A stretch of 64,000 nucleotides of DNA from Gammaproteobacteria bacterium (lineage in GTDB: Bacteria; Pseudomonadota; Gammaproteobacteria; Pseudomonadales; Balneatricaceae), in the NCBI GenBank assembly GCA_030748435.1, contig JASMLZ010000072.1, positions 29,911 to 93,910 of the forward strand, given 5' to 3'. Position numbers and translations under genes: made by a program. Positions 29,836-40,728 of the stretch are shown piece after piece. The first letter of the stretch is position 1. Each line of letters opens with the position of its first letter. The notes beneath the pieces are model-generated. The model worked only from the letters and a program-made list of their open reading frames with translations. It did no database searches and was not told where the DNA came from.

Positions 29836-30351
29836 CTAAGAACCCTGTTGTTGCAGGCGGTGCTTTTTCTCCAGCTTCTTGCGAATGCGATCGCGCTTGA
29901 GGCGCGACAGATAATCCACAAATAACTTGCCATTCAAGTGATCCAGTTCGTGCTGAATGCAGATGGCCAATAAGCCACTGGCCTGTGCCTCAATAGGGTT
30001 GCCATCACGATTCAGGGCGCGATAGATAATATGACTATGACGTTCTATATCATCATAGAATTCTGGTACCGACAGACAGCCCTCCTGATAATTATCCATG
30101 ACGTCATCTATCGCTTCCCATTCCGGGTTAATCAATACCAGAGGCGCATCACCTTCATCGGAAACGTCAATCACGACAATACGCTGGTGCACATCGATTT
30201 GAGTGGCGGCCAGACCAATACCGGGCGCAGCGTACATGGTTTCCAGCATATCGTCAGTAAGTTGCCGGATAGCGTCCGTCACCTCTTCTACGGGCTTTGC
30301 AATTTTGCGCAGGCGAGGGTCGGGGAATTCAAGTATGGGTAGCAGGGCCAT
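29836..30351 (-). CDS. def: Peptide deformylase
   Basis: A 171-residue Fe/Zn hydrolase that removes the formyl group from new proteins. All three family motifs are present: GIGLAATQ near residue 45, EGCLSVP (metal Cys) near 90, and QHELDHLNG (two metal His and catalytic Glu) near 133. A 111-bp gap with a weak inverted repeat separates it from fmt. Confidence 0.96.
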   Translation of the reverse strand: MALLPILEFPDPRLRKIAKPVEEVTDAIRQLTDDMLETMYAAPGIGLAATQIDVHQRIVVIDVSDEGDAPLVLINPEWEAIDDVMDNYQEGCLSVPEFYDDIERHSHIIYRALNRDGNPIEAQASGLLAICIQHELDHLNGKLFVDYLSRLKRDRIRKKLEKKHRLQQQGS

Positions 30352-30400
30352 GATTTGTGTTGCTCAAGTAAAACCAAAAAAACGAACTAGAATTGTATCA

Positions 30401-30644
30401 TCCTAGAAACCTCAGTTGAACACAGGATTTGCGCTGGGAGACGGAGCCGCAAAACAAGGCGCCCCTCGCAGGCAATGGCCCTAGTCCTTGGCAAGAGCGG
30501 CAACGATGGCTTGTGGTTGTGGATCCAGCGCAAAACAGTGTAGCGCTTTTGCACTCATCTGTAGGGTAAATAGAATAGCTGGCCATTTTAATTGTATTTT
30601 AACCCCTTATGCAAGATATAAGCGATCAACTGAGGCTTTTAGGA
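30401..30644. repeat. Inverted-end repeat (MITE-like), family 1, copy B
   Basis: A 244-bp element in the def-dprA gap and the best-preserved copy. Its ends are TCCTAGAAACCTCAGTTGA and TCAACTGAGGCTTTTAGGA, nearly perfect inverted repeats of 19 bp. The trinucleotide TCA flanks both ends, consistent with a 3-bp target duplication. The interior matches copy A throughout and copy C in reverse. Non-coding. Confidence 0.85.
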
Positions 30645-30681
30645 TCATTAAGTTTAATGCAATTTATGGCAGGGAGGCCGT

Positions 30682-31842
30682 ATGCACAGACCAAGCAGAA
30701 TATTTGCAGATAATGATTTAAATGGACAACAAGGGCAGTTGGCTGATTGGCTCTGGTTGGCTTTGACAGAACTGCATTTAAGCTTTACTCAGAGCCGCAA
30801 GCTAGTGCAACAATGGCCTCATATTGAGGAGCTGTTTTATAACATAGATTTAAACCAACTCAGGCACTTTCTCTCGCGCCAGCAACTTGAGCGTTGGCAA
30901 CGACTAAGAAAAATCGATTTACCCACCCACTTTCGGCAACATTACCGTTGGCTGCAGACGCATCAGACGCACCTTCTTACCTGGCATGATGTGTGTTTTC
31001 CCAAACAGCTTAAACTATTGCACGATTGCCCGGGTTGGCTATGGGTGCAAGGTAATATTGATTTATTGGCTGATCCGGCTATTGCTATGGTGGGTGGGCG
31101 TCGAGCCAGTCCATCGGGCTTGGCTTTGGCCAAGGAATATGCTCAGGCTTTGGCGAGTGCAGGATTAACTGTGGTAAGTGGTTTGGCTATTGGCGTTGAT
31201 GGTGCCAGCCATGCTGGCGCATTGGCAGTAGGAGGAGATACTATTGCCGTACTGGGGTCGGGCTTAGCCAAGATATATCCAGCCAGACACCAGCAGTTGG
31301 CCAAAGATATCGTTACCAGTGGTGGGGCTCTGGTTTCTCCTTGGCCGTTATTTCTGCCAGCCATGCCCCACCAGTTTCCTGCCCGTAACAGCATTGTCAG
31401 TGGCTTAAGTCTTGGTGTGCTAGTCGTAGAAGCGGCACCAAAAAGCGGTTCTCTAATTACTGCGAAAACAGCTCTGGAACAGGGGCGAGAGGTCTTTGCC
31501 TTGCCTGCCAGTACCCACAACCGGCAGGCTCAGGGGAGTTTAGGACTGTTGCGAGAGGGGGCTTGCTTGGTGTATACACCGCAACAGATTATTGCGGAAT
31601 TGGCACCTATGTTAAGTGAGTCAATTACCCGGCCCGCGGCAACCGAGCAATGCTCTCCCACACAACATTTATCAGCTCAATTACAACAATTGTTAAATCA
31701 GTTTGGCTCTGACCCCCTGCCTATTGATATAATCTGCCAACAATTGGCCTTACCCTATGCCGAAGTGGCGGCCCAGCTTATGGAACTAACCCTGCTGGGC
31801 TATTTGGCAGAGGGGCCACAGGGCTATGAACGTATTGGATAG
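30682..31842 (+). CDS. dprA: DNA processing protein DprA (Smf)
   Basis: A 386-residue RecA loader for incoming single-stranded DNA during natural transformation. The Rossmann-like core has AMVGGRRASPSGLALAKEYA, VVSGLAIGVDGASHAGAL, the FPARNSIVSGLS nucleic-acid loop and SGSLITAKTALEQGREVFALP; a C-terminal winged-helix DML1-like domain follows from about residue 320. The start is set by a good GGGAGG ribosome binding site. Heads dprA-tsaC-hemF-aroE. DprA is widespread also in non-transformable bacteria. Confidence 0.95.
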   Translation: MHRPSRIFADNDLNGQQGQLADWLWLALTELHLSFTQSRKLVQQWPHIEELFYNIDLNQLRHFLSRQQLERWQRLRKIDLPTHFRQHYRWLQTHQTHLLTWHDVCFPKQLKLLHDCPGWLWVQGNIDLLADPAIAMVGGRRASPSGLALAKEYAQALASAGLTVVSGLAIGVDGASHAGALAVGGDTIAVLGSGLAKIYPARHQQLAKDIVTSGGALVSPWPLFLPAMPHQFPARNSIVSGLSLGVLVVEAAPKSGSLITAKTALEQGREVFALPASTHNRQAQGSLGLLREGACLVYTPQQIIAELAPMLSESITRPAATEQCSPTQHLSAQLQQLLNQFGSDPLPIDIICQQLALPYAEVAAQLMELTLLGYLAEGPQGYERIG

Positions 31843-31851
31843 AGACTAATT

Positions 31852-32412
31852 ATGACCAGTGACTGGCATATCAATAATGCTGTGGCTGCGGTACGACAGG
31901 AGGGTGTTATTGCCTATCCCACCGAGGCTGTTTGGGGTTTGGGTTGTGACCCTTGGAGCTTGTCGGCTGTGCAACAAATATGGCGATTAAAACAACGTCC
32001 CTGGCATAAGGGCCTGATATTGGTGGCCTCGCGATGGCAGCATATTCAGCCGTTAATTGAGCCTTGTGACGATGAGCAGATTGAGCGCTTAACAAACACT
32101 TGGCCTGGGCCTAATACCTGGTTGTTGCCTGATGTTGGCAACTGGGTGCCTGTCTGGATCAAAGGCCAGCATACCAGTGTGGCGGTGCGCATTTCGGCCC
32201 ACCCTCTGGTCAGCAGGCTGTGTGATGCTTTAGGTGGGCCAATTGTCTCCACCTCGGCTAATCCGGCTGCTGTCGCCCCGGCCCGTACACGCTTAAAGGT
32301 GCGCCAGTACTTTGGCGCACAGTTGGACTATGTCTTACCCGGTCATTTGGGCATGTCGCGCCAACCTACACAGGTCAGAGACCTGCTTACGAATAAGATT
32401 ATACGCGTCTAG
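31852..32412 (+). CDS. tsaC: Threonylcarbamoyl-AMP synthase TsaC
   Basis: A 186-residue YrdC-domain enzyme that makes threonylcarbamoyl-AMP for the t6A37 modification of tRNA. Visible: VIAYPTEAVWGLGCDP, KQRPWHKGLILVAS (KRP.KGLIL motif), TWPGPNTWLLP and GPIVSTSANPA. Nine bp after dprA. The length matches the short TsaC type of E. coli (190). Confidence 0.95.
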   Translation: MTSDWHINNAVAAVRQEGVIAYPTEAVWGLGCDPWSLSAVQQIWRLKQRPWHKGLILVASRWQHIQPLIEPCDDEQIERLTNTWPGPNTWLLPDVGNWVPVWIKGQHTSVAVRISAHPLVSRLCDALGGPIVSTSANPAAVAPARTRLKVRQYFGAQLDYVLPGHLGMSRQPTQVRDLLTNKIIRV

Positions 32413-32447
32413 ACCAGACATTAACTAACCACCAGGCAGGAATATAA

Positions 32448-33362
<915 letters not shown>

Positions 33363-33411
33363 ATCATGTAGTTGCATTTCTATTTGTTGCATAATCTATG
33401 GGAATATAATA

Positions 33412-34245
33412 ATGACAAGGCTGCCGGGCATGGACCAGTATCGAGTAGTTGGTAACCCTATCAAACACAGTAAGTCACCGCAGATTCATCAGCAATTTGC
33501 CGCAAGTACGCAGCAAGATATTGAATATTCGGCGCAGTTGGTGGCAGAAGACGACTTTGAACAGTTTGTTCATGACTTTTTTGCCAAGGGTGGCAAGGGG
33601 CTCAATATCACCGTACCCTTTAAGCAGCGGGCCTTTGCTATGGCCCAGCACCCAAGTACAGTAGCCAGTATGGCCCAAGCAGCCAATACCCTATGGTGTA
33701 ATGAGGCTGGTGAGTTGTGTGCTGACAATACTGATGGTGTCGGTATGGTGCGCGATATTATGCTCAATTTGGGTGGGCATTTGGCCGGCCGGCGCATATT
33801 GGTGCTGGGGGCCGGTGGCGCCGTGCGAGGTGTGTTGGCACTGGTTATGGCACAGCGGCCAGCACTGTTGGTAATAGCCAATAGAACCCCAAGTAAAGCG
33901 CAACAGCTGGTTGAATCCATGCACTACCTGGGTAGAGTTAAAACCTGTAGTTTTGCTGAGCTGGAAGGTCCCTTTGACTGGGTGATTAATGGCACGGCAG
34001 CCAGCTTAACGGGTGATCTGCCACCCTTGCCAGATGGTTTGTTGGCTCCCCAAGCCCGCACCTATGACATGATGTATGGTGCTGAGCCGACCGTATTTAG
34101 TCGTTGGGCAAGGGCGCAAGGAGCGGTAGTGGCTGATGATGGCTTGGGTATGCTGGTAGAACAAGCCGCCGAGTCTTTTGCCATCTGGCGTGGAGTACGC
34201 CCGAACACGCGGCAAGTATTAAGCTGGCTGCGTCAGCAGCTGTAG
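33412..34245 (+). CDS. aroE: Shikimate dehydrogenase
   Basis: A 277-residue NADP-dependent enzyme of aromatic amino acid synthesis. It shows YRVVGNPIKHSKSPQIH (shikimate-binding SKS), LNITVPFKQRAF (catalytic Lys), NTDGVGMVRD (catalytic Asp) and the dinucleotide loop VLGAGGAVRGVL. A second ATG at 33430 (MDQYRVVG) is an equally plausible start. It converges on gpt with only a 24-bp gap. Confidence 0.96.
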   Translation: MTRLPGMDQYRVVGNPIKHSKSPQIHQQFAASTQQDIEYSAQLVAEDDFEQFVHDFFAKGGKGLNITVPFKQRAFAMAQHPSTVASMAQAANTLWCNEAGELCADNTDGVGMVRDIMLNLGGHLAGRRILVLGAGGAVRGVLALVMAQRPALLVIANRTPSKAQQLVESMHYLGRVKTCSFAELEGPFDWVINGTAASLTGDLPPLPDGLLAPQARTYDMMYGAEPTVFSRWARAQGAVVADDGLGMLVEQAAESFAIWRGVRPNTRQVLSWLRQQL

Positions 34246-34269
34246 GCCATTGCAAAGGACTGCTATGGC

Positions 34270-34770
34270 TTAGTGACCCAAATCGGCGATAGGAGTAGCA
34301 AAGGTATGCACCATATCCCAGGGGAAGCGAATCCAGGTGTCTTGACTCACTTCGGTAATATACATGTCTACCGCAGGTTTGCCTGCTGGTTTGGCATAGA
34401 TAGTAGCAAAGATGGCATTGGGCACCATTTCGCGCACCACCCTAGCTGTACCACCAGTATCAACCAGATCGTCAATCAAAATATAGCCTTCGCCATCACC
34501 TTCAAAACCTTTTAGCAAGACGTGTTCGCCCACCATATCGGCTTCTTTGCCCACCTCGAGTTGCCCATAACTAGAAATACAAATGGTATCGATCAGACGA
34601 ATATCCAGTTCGCGGGCAATAATGGCGGCAGGCACTAGCCCACCGCGAGTAATAGCAATAATGCCTTTCCATGGGCCTTTTTCTAATAGGCGCCATGCAA
34701 GAGCACGGGCGTTGCGGTGCAGTTCTTCCCAAGAGATAGGGAAATCTTTGGTATAGGGAGAGTTACTCAT
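34270..34770 (-). CDS. gpt: Xanthine-guanine phosphoribosyltransferase
   Basis: A 166-residue purine salvage enzyme resembling E. coli Gpt (152 residues). The PRPP-binding motif is [15 protein letters not shown] near residue 96-110, preceded by [20 protein letters not shown] and [15 protein letters not shown] near the C-terminus is typical of Gpt. Its ATG overlaps the stop of the upstream gamma carbonic anhydrase-like gene, so the two are coupled. Confidence 0.93.
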   Translation of the reverse strand: MSNSPYTKDFPISWEELHRNARALAWRLLEKGPWKGIIAITRGGLVPAAIIARELDIRLIDTICISSYGQLEVGKEADMVGEHVLLKGFEGDGEGYILIDDLVDTGGTARVVREMVPNAIFATIYAKPAGKPAVDMYITEVSQDTWIRFPWDMVHTFATPIADLGH

Positions 34771-35303
34771 TGGTCAGTTTCCATATAGGTATTTTTCAGG
34801 TCAACATAATTATTGGCCATATAATCTAACAGGGCGAATTCTTGTTCAGTAAGGGGACGGCGTTGTTGAGCAGGGCTGCCGGCATAGAGGTAACCAGAGT
34901 CCAGAGTCTTACCCGGTGGCACTAGGCTGTTAGCGCCCAGCATGACATGATCTTCGATAGTCGCTCCGTCCAACACCGTACTGCCCATGCCTATCAGTAC
35001 GTGATTGCCAACAGTACAGGCGTGCAGCACGGCATTATGGCCTACGGTAACAGCATCACCAACCAATAAAGCCTTGCCAGCACCCGTGTAAGGCCCGGCA
35101 TGGGTTACATGCAAGACACAGCCATCTTGAATGCTGGTGCGCTCACCAATGCTAATCCTGTGTACATCGCCCCGAATAACCGCTTGTGGCCAGACTGAAC
35201 TGTGGGCACCAATGCTGACGTCACCAATAATGGTGGCTTGGGCGTCTACCATCACGCTGGGATGGATATGGGGGTGTTGATCTTTATAGGGACGAATGCT
35301 CAT
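34767..35303 (-). CDS. Gamma carbonic anhydrase family protein (YrdA-like)
   Basis: A left-handed beta-helix hexapeptide-repeat protein of about 178 residues. Repeats run from [31 protein letters not shown]; the metal-binding histidines of the family are present as HVTHAG and GHNAVLHAC. Related to E. coli YrdA/PaaY; catalytic carbonic anhydrase activity in this subgroup is uncertain. The ORF track starts 27 codons upstream, but conserved sequence begins [11 protein letters not shown] (35303). Its stop overlaps the gpt start. Divergent from prlC. Confidence 0.88.
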   Translation of the reverse strand: MSIRPYKDQHPHIHPSVMVDAQATIIGDVSIGAHSSVWPQAVIRGDVHRISIGERTSIQDGCVLHVTHAGPYTGAGKALLVGDAVTVGHNAVLHACTVGNHVLIGMGSTVLDGATIEDHVMLGANSLVPPGKTLDSGYLYAGSPAQQRRPLTEQEFALLDYMANNYVDLKNTYMETDQ

Positions 35304-35396
35304 GGTTTCCATTTCTGTTATAACCTGTGGCCATCTATTGTAAGCTAATATTGCGTTCTTGTGGCTAGATGATGGAAAAATCATACTTTGGCCCTA

Positions 35397-35420
35397 TATA
35401 CACATATACACATATACACA
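35397..35420. repeat. Three tandem TATACACA units upstream of prlC
   Basis: A 24-bp stretch made of exactly three copies of TATACACA, ending 22 bp before the prlC start codon. It falls in the gap between the divergent yrdA-like and prlC genes, so unit-number change could alter expression; that is inference. Confidence 0.6.
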
Positions 35421-35442
35421 AATCCATGCTGAGAGCGATTTA

Positions 35443-37476
35443 ATGTCTTTAATGCAGACCTTGCAACTGCCCGATTTTGCCCATTTTGATGCCAATAATA
35501 TACCCACACAACTTATTAATCTGTTGGCGACTAGTCAGCAGCAAATTGAGCAACTAGTGGCACAGCAGGGTTTATCCTATGCAGAGTTAATACCACCGCT
35601 GGAACAGATCGACGATGCCATTAGCCAAGTGTGGGGCCCCTTAGCACATTTGCATAGTGTGGCTAATACGGATGACGTGCGGCAGGCCTATGATAGCTGC
35701 CTGCCCAAGTTAACAGAATACAGCACCTGGTTGAGTCAGAACCAAGCCTTGTATCAGGCTTTGGAAAGTATTCAACAAAGTGATGAATTTAATCAGTTAA
35801 CAAGCGTACAGCAGCAGGATATTCATCTCCAGATGCGTGACTTTCGCTTAGCAGGGGTCGCATTGGCTGCCGATGATAAACAGCAATATGCCAGTTTAAA
35901 GCAACAGCTAGCCCAGCTATCAACGCAGTTTTCCAACAATGTTATGGATACTACTGACCAGTGGAGTATGCATTTTAACGATAGTAAGCGCTTACTAGGT
36001 TTGCCTGAATCAAGCCTGCTTCAGGCCCGGCAATTGGCAGCCAGTAAAGAGCAAACAGGTTATCTGTTAAACCTGGACTTTGCTTGTTACCAGGCTGTGG
36101 TGACCTTTGCTGATGACCGTGATCTCCGCCGCACTATCTATAAGGCCTTTAATACCCGGGCCTCTGATCAGGGGCCCCATGACAAGCAATATGATAATAC
36201 GCAAATTATGACGCAATTGGTTACCTTGCGGCAGCAACTTGCCCAACTTGTTGGCTACGATAACTATGCAGAGTATTCCGTGGCGAGCAAAATGGCTGAT
36301 TCTGGTGTTCAGGCCCATGAGTTTTTGCAGGATCTGGCGCGGCAATGCAAACCGCTAGCGGTGCAAGAGATGGCGCAACTGCAAGACTTTGTCAGCCAAC
36401 AGGATGGCCCACAGCCATTGCAAGCATGGGATATCGCTTATTATAGTGAAAAGCTGCGGCAGGCGCGTTTTGACCTGTCACAGGAAGAATTAAAGCCCTA
36501 TTTTGCCTTACCACAAGTACAGGCAGGTCTATTTGCTATTGTGGAACGGCTGTTTGGTATTCAGGTTGAACAGGTTGATGGGGTACCGGTTTGGCATGAG
36601 GATGTTAGTTTTTATCGTATTAGCCAGCATGGTAAAGCCTTGGGCTATTTCTATTTTGACCTGTTTGCGCGGCAACAAAAACGTGGTGGTGCCTGGATGA
36701 ATGATTGCCGTACGCGGCAACAATTGGTCGGCCAGCAGACGCAACTGCCCGTGGCCTATCTGGTATGCAATTTTGCTCCAGCTAGTGATAATCAGCCAGC
36801 CCTCTTGACCCACAACGATGTGGTAACCCTGTTCCATGAGTTTGGTCATGGTCTGCATCATATGCTCACGCAGATAGATGTTGCCGGGGTGGCAGGTATT
36901 AACGGAGTCGCTTGGGATGCGGTGGAATTACCCAGCCAGCTATTAGAAAACTGGGCCTGGCAAAAAGCATCCTTAATGATGTTTGCCAAGCATTATCAAA
37001 CTGGTGAACCTCTACCTGCAGCCATGTTGCAAAAAATGTTGGCGGCCAAACATTTTCAGTCGGCCATGTTTATGCTGCGACAATTGGAATTTGGTCTGTT
37101 TGACCTGCGCTTGCATAGTCAAAGCCAGTCTGAGCGGTTCAATGTGCAAGCTGTGCTGGATCAAGTGCGGCAAGAGGTTGCCGTTATAACGGCGCCTGAC
37201 TGGAACCGCTTCCAACATGGCTTTAGCCATATTTTTGCCGGCGGTTATGCGGCGGGTTATTATAGTTATATGTGGGCCGATGTTTTGGCTGCTGATGTCT
37301 TTGAACGCTTTTTGGCAGAGGGTATTTTTAATCCGCAAACAGGTCAGCAATATTGGCACCAGCTATTGGGGCGTGGCGGTTCTGCCGATGCCATGCAGTT
37401 GTTTATTGACTTTATGGGGCGTAAACCGGATGTGGCAGCATTAATTCGCTCCAAAGGTTTGGGAGAGGCGGCATGA
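35443..37476 (+). CDS. prlC: Oligopeptidase A
   Basis: A 677-residue M3-family zinc metallopeptidase (E. coli PrlC 680) that degrades cytosolic peptides, including cleaved signal peptides. The active site is TLFHEFGHGLHHML (HEXXH plus downstream Glu in WDAVELPSQLLENW). It begins MSLMQTLQLPDF at 35443 after GAGAG; the 28 extra codons in the ORF run through the TATACACA repeat and are not credible. The stop overlaps the start of the yheV-like gene by 4 bp. Confidence 0.96.
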   Translation: MSLMQTLQLPDFAHFDANNIPTQLINLLATSQQQIEQLVAQQGLSYAELIPPLEQIDDAISQVWGPLAHLHSVANTDDVRQAYDSCLPKLTEYSTWLSQNQALYQALESIQQSDEFNQLTSVQQQDIHLQMRDFRLAGVALAADDKQQYASLKQQLAQLSTQFSNNVMDTTDQWSMHFNDSKRLLGLPESSLLQARQLAASKEQTGYLLNLDFACYQAVVTFADDRDLRRTIYKAFNTRASDQGPHDKQYDNTQIMTQLVTLRQQLAQLVGYDNYAEYSVASKMADSGVQAHEFLQDLARQCKPLAVQEMAQLQDFVSQQDGPQPLQAWDIAYYSEKLRQARFDLSQEELKPYFALPQVQAGLFAIVERLFGIQVEQVDGVPVWHEDVSFYRISQHGKALGYFYFDLFARQQKRGGAWMNDCRTRQQLVGQQTQLPVAYLVCNFAPASDNQPALLTHNDVVTLFHEFGHGLHHMLTQIDVAGVAGINGVAWDAVELPSQLLENWAWQKASLMMFAKHYQTGEPLPAAMLQKMLAAKHFQSAMFMLRQLEFGLFDLRLHSQSQSERFNVQAVLDQVRQEVAVITAPDWNRFQHGFSHIFAGGYAAGYYSYMWADVLAADVFERFLAEGIFNPQTGQQYWHQLLGRGGSADAMQLFIDFMGRKPDVAALIRSKGLGEAA

Positions 37477-37712
37477 AAAAGCGGTTTATCGCCGGGATCG
37501 TATGCCCAAAATGTGGCGCTGCCGACAGTGTCCGCTTGCATATAGCCGAAGCTGGTGAAGTGGACCATCAGGTGCGTGATTGTGTGGAATGCGGGTATCA
37601 GGAAAGTCTGGCCCAGCACTTGGCGGCGCGTCAGGAACTGCCAACCCGTGTAAACCAAAGTAAAACCGCGGCAGCAAAAGAGACCAAGCCGCAGGTGTTA
37701 AAGATTCACTAA
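37473..37712 (+). CDS. yheV: YheV-family putative zinc-ribbon protein
   Basis: A 79-residue protein with two cysteine pairs, CPKCG near residue 11 and CVECGY near 37, forming a probable zinc ribbon. The opening MKKRFIAGIVCPKC matches the YheV family, which follows prlC-like genes in many gammaproteobacteria. The function is unknown. Translationally coupled to prlC by a 4-bp overlap. Confidence 0.88.
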   Translation: MKKRFIAGIVCPKCGAADSVRLHIAEAGEVDHQVRDCVECGYQESLAQHLAARQELPTRVNQSKTAAAKETKPQVLKIH

Positions 37713-37839
37713 AGTATACAATAGGCTCCAAGTTACTGCGCTAATCTTCAACTTATTGATGTTATCGGGCGGGGTTGTGTCACTGCGTTCGATATAACGG
37801 ATTTATAAACTTCTCGGATCTGCTTGCTGTCCTAACAGG

Positions 37840-39171
37840 TTACCACCAGGCTTGGCGTTGGCGCAGATATAGATAGAAGCCTATGGCTACGATGGCGCGC
37901 AGCAGGAAAAAGCCTAACAAAGCCAGCCATAGCAAATCATTATTGGGCTCTCCTGTGTACCAGATCAGCAGCATGGCCAAGGCGCCACACCAGGCAGAAT
38001 GGAGCATGGCTTTGGACTGTGCCCCAGCGATAAAAACGCCATCCAGAAGATAGCTCCAAACGCTAATAATCGGTACCCAGACAACCCATATAACATAGGT
38101 TTTAGCCAATGTTAGTACCTCAGGTAGATTGGTAAGCAAGGCGAAGAAAAGCTCATGTAACCAGTAAAAACCAAGGCATGCCACGATAGCCAATAACAGT
38201 GAAAAAAGGCCCGTAGCATTGACCGACTGATAAAAAGCAGTGACCTGTCGGCGGCCGATTTTCTCACCACAACTGGCTTCGGCGGCATGGGCAAAGCCAT
38301 CCAGAAAATAAGCCAGTAAAGTAATATATTGCAATAGCAGAGTATTGGCCGCCAACACCTGAGTACCCATACTGGCACTTTGGGCGGTGATAAAGGCAAA
38401 CACCAATAACAATATCAGGGTGCGTACAAACAGGTAGCCATTAAGGCCTAGCAACCGGCCTATTATGACCTGACTTTGGTGCCAGCTTATGTTGAGCTTG
38501 GCAAAAGGTCGCAACTGGCGCCATACCAACCAAGCAGCTACAGCAAAGCCGATATAATCTGCCATCAAACTGCCCCAAGCCACGCCTGCAACCTGCAGCT
38601 TATAGCCCAACACCAGAATAAGATTAAGTACGATATTGCTAATATTGGTCAATACCAGAATAAGCAATGGGCCATGGCTGTCCTGACGGCCTAATAACCA
38701 ACCTATAGCCACATAGGTCATTAATACCGCGGGAGCACTAAAAATGCGTATGCTCAGGTATGTGGTAGCCAATAAATTGACCTCTTCTGCTGCCTGCATA
38801 TAACTCACTGCCGTTGGTATAAACACCGGCGACAAGGCGATAATCAGGGTGCCAATCAGGGCGCCAAGCAAGCCGGGCAGGTACAGCATTTGCCATTGCC
38901 TGGGCTCGTCTTGGGCGCCATAGGCCTGCGCTGTTAGCCCCACGGTTCCCATCCGCAAAAAACCAAATGCCCAATAGGCAAAAGAGATAATAGTGGACCC
39001 CACTGTTACCGCAGCCAGATAACGGGCATGGGACAAGTGTCCCATAATGGCCGTATCGACTAGACCCAGCAGGGGCACACTAAGATTGGACAGCATCAGG
39101 GGCCAGGCCAGCAACCAAATACTCTGTAGCTGGCTCTTGGTAGGGGCAATTAACAGACTGGGCCTGCTCAT
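37840..39171 (-). CDS. MATE-family efflux transporter (DinF-like)
   Basis: A membrane protein of about 443 residues with 12 predicted helices, a member of the MATE/DinF drug and metabolite exporters that use Na+ or H+ gradients. Typical features are LAWPLMLSNLSVPLLGLVDTAIMGH at the N-terminus and the internal repeat starting near LNGYLFVRTLILLLVF. The start MSRPSLLIAP (39171) overlaps the znuB stop by four bases (ATGA), so it is the fourth gene of zur-znuC-znuB-MATE. Whether it has any link to zinc is unknown. Confidence 0.9.
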   Translation of the reverse strand: MSRPSLLIAPTKSQLQSIWLLAWPLMLSNLSVPLLGLVDTAIMGHLSHARYLAAVTVGSTIISFAYWAFGFLRMGTVGLTAQAYGAQDEPRQWQMLYLPGLLGALIGTLIIALSPVFIPTAVSYMQAAEEVNLLATTYLSIRIFSAPAVLMTYVAIGWLLGRQDSHGPLLILVLTNISNIVLNLILVLGYKLQVAGVAWGSLMADYIGFAVAAWLVWRQLRPFAKLNISWHQSQVIIGRLLGLNGYLFVRTLILLLVFAFITAQSASMGTQVLAANTLLLQYITLLAYFLDGFAHAAEASCGEKIGRRQVTAFYQSVNATGLFSLLLAIVACLGFYWLHELFFALLTNLPEVLTLAKTYVIWVVWVPIISVWSYLLDGVFIAGAQSKAMLHSAWCGALAMLLIWYTGEPNNDLLWLALLGFFLLRAIVAIGFYLYLRQRQAWW

Positions 39172-39959
39172 TGTGGCTGTTGGCGTGGCCACAGATAAAG
39201 ACAGAAGAAGGTCGCACTGGCGACCACTACCACGGAAGGGCCGGCGGGGCTGTCATAGTACCATGATAGAGACATACCGCCAGTAATAGCCAAACAGCCA
39301 AACAGGCTGGCCCAGATGGCCATTTGTTCTGGGGTACTAGCCAGACGGCGGGCACTGGCCGCAGGGATAATCAGTAGCGAGGTGATTAGCAAGACACCTA
39401 CTACCTTCATAGCGATGGCGATAACCATGGCAATTAACACAAACAACAAAGTACGCATAAGGTTGTTGTTGACGCCTTCCACATGGGCCAGTTCTGGGCA
39501 GATAGTATGACTCAGTAGAGGTCGCCAGAACCATGCCAACACACCCAGTGCCAAGGCTACACTGATACTAATCCACGCCATATCGTCAATACCCAAGGCT
39601 AAGAGATCGCCAAATAGCATAGCCATCAAATCCACAGGCTGATCATTAAACATACTGATAATCACCAGCCCTATAGCCAAGCTACTATGGGAAAGAATAC
39701 CCAGCAAGGTATCGGTGGCAATAATACGCTGATACATAAGGGTGCTGAGCAGTATGGCCAGCAATAGACAAAACAGTACTACGGCCAAATTAAGATTAAT
39801 CTGTAAAATCCAGCCTAAAGCGACACCCAGCAAAGCAGCGTGAGCCAGAGTGTCACCAAAGTAAGCCATGCGGCGCCACACTACAAAAGCACCTAAAGGG
39901 CCTGTAGCAACAGCAATTAGCATGCCACCCAGCCAGGGCCAAAGTAAAAGCTCAATCAT
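39168..39959 (-). CDS. znuB: Zinc ABC transporter permease ZnuB
   Basis: A 263-residue inner-membrane permease of the ZnuABC importer (E. coli 261). Features: GPLGAFVVWRRMAYFGDTLAHAALLGVALG near the N-terminus and VKVVGVLLI-type sequence (MKVVGVLLITSLLIIPAASARRL), hallmark of metal-type ABC-3 permeases. The true start is MIELLLWPWLGG at 39959, overlapping the end of znuC by 8 bp. Confidence 0.95.
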   Translation of the reverse strand: MIELLLWPWLGGMLIAVATGPLGAFVVWRRMAYFGDTLAHAALLGVALGWILQINLNLAVVLFCLLLAILLSTLMYQRIIATDTLLGILSHSSLAIGLVIISMFNDQPVDLMAMLFGDLLALGIDDMAWISISVALALGVLAWFWRPLLSHTICPELAHVEGVNNNLMRTLLFVLIAMVIAIAMKVVGVLLITSLLIIPAASARRLASTPEQMAIWASLFGCLAITGGMSLSWYYDSPAGPSVVVVASATFFCLYLWPRQQPQ

Positions 39960-40728
39960 GCTCGCATCCCCCGTGGTGATGACCCGGGATAATAGTGCCC
40001 TGGCTGTCATGGTGGTGGTTATGCTGATGGTTATAAACGGCTAAGGCGCTCACCCCCTGGTTGCCAAATAGTTCAACGATGGCAGGGTCTTGGCTGACTT
40101 GTTGTGGGTGCCCCGAACAACAAACATGCTGATTAAGGCAGATAACCTGATCGGTAGCTGCGGCGACCATATGCAGATCGTGAGAGATCATTAGAATGCC
40201 ACAACCAAGTTGGTCACGGATATTGACAATTAACTGATACATGTCTGCCTGACCAGCAATATCAACACCTTGCACAGGTTCGTCCAGAATTAGCAGGTGT
40301 GGGCTATTGAGTAAAGAGCGTAACAGCAGCACGCGCTGGGTTTCTCCCCCAGACAGATACTGCATGGGCTGGGTCAACAGGTGCTCAATACGACAGGCCT
40401 GAAACATAGCTTGCAGCAGGTTTTTTGGTAACCGGTGTTTGCCCAACCCCAAATCAATAAAGCGTTGTACCCTAAGGGGCAGGGTTGATTCCAGATTAAG
40501 TTTTTGGGGCATATAGCCTACCCGCAAGTCGGGTCGCTTAGTGATAGTGCCGGCAGAAGCCTTCTGCAAACCCAAGAGAGTACGCACCAGCGTTGATTTG
40601 CCAGCTCCGTTGGGGCCAATAAGAGTGGTTATTTGGCCAGCCTGCAAATCGAGGCTGACATCGTGAATAAGTTTGCGTCGGTTACGCTTTACCATCAACC
40701 CCCGGGCACTGAGTATGCCTTCAGCCAT
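39952..40728 (-). CDS. znuC: Zinc ABC transporter ATP-binding protein ZnuC
   Basis: A 258-residue ATPase. Walker A GPNGAGKSTL near residue 40, signature YLSGGETQRVLLLRSL, Walker B HLLILDEPVQGVD, and a histidine-rich tail (HNHHHD, GHHHGGCEHD) that may bind zinc. MAEGILSARG at 40728 is the start; it overlaps the zur stop by 8 bp. Confidence 0.95.
   Translation of the reverse strand: MAEGILSARGLMVKRNRRKLIHDVSLDLQAGQITTLIGPNGAGKSTLVRTLLGLQKASAGTITKRPDLRVGYMPQKLNLESTLPLRVQRFIDLGLGKHRLPKNLLQAMFQACRIEHLLTQPMQYLSGGETQRVLLLRSLLNSPHLLILDEPVQGVDIAGQADMYQLIVNIRDQLGCGILMISHDLHMVAAATDQVICLNQHVCCSGHPQQVSQDPAIVELFGNQGVSALAVYNHQHNHHHDSQGTIIPGHHHGGCEHD

Noticed and set aside
30488-30721. 77-residue ORF in repeat copy B (30401-30644)
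   Set aside because: It shares a similar start with the ORF in copy A only because both copies share the element; there are no conserved domains and it overlaps the dprA start.
35397-35420. Phase-variation switch at prlC
   Set aside because: The TATACACA repeat has only three units and lies outside the reading frame, so switching is unlikely; kept only as a repeat.
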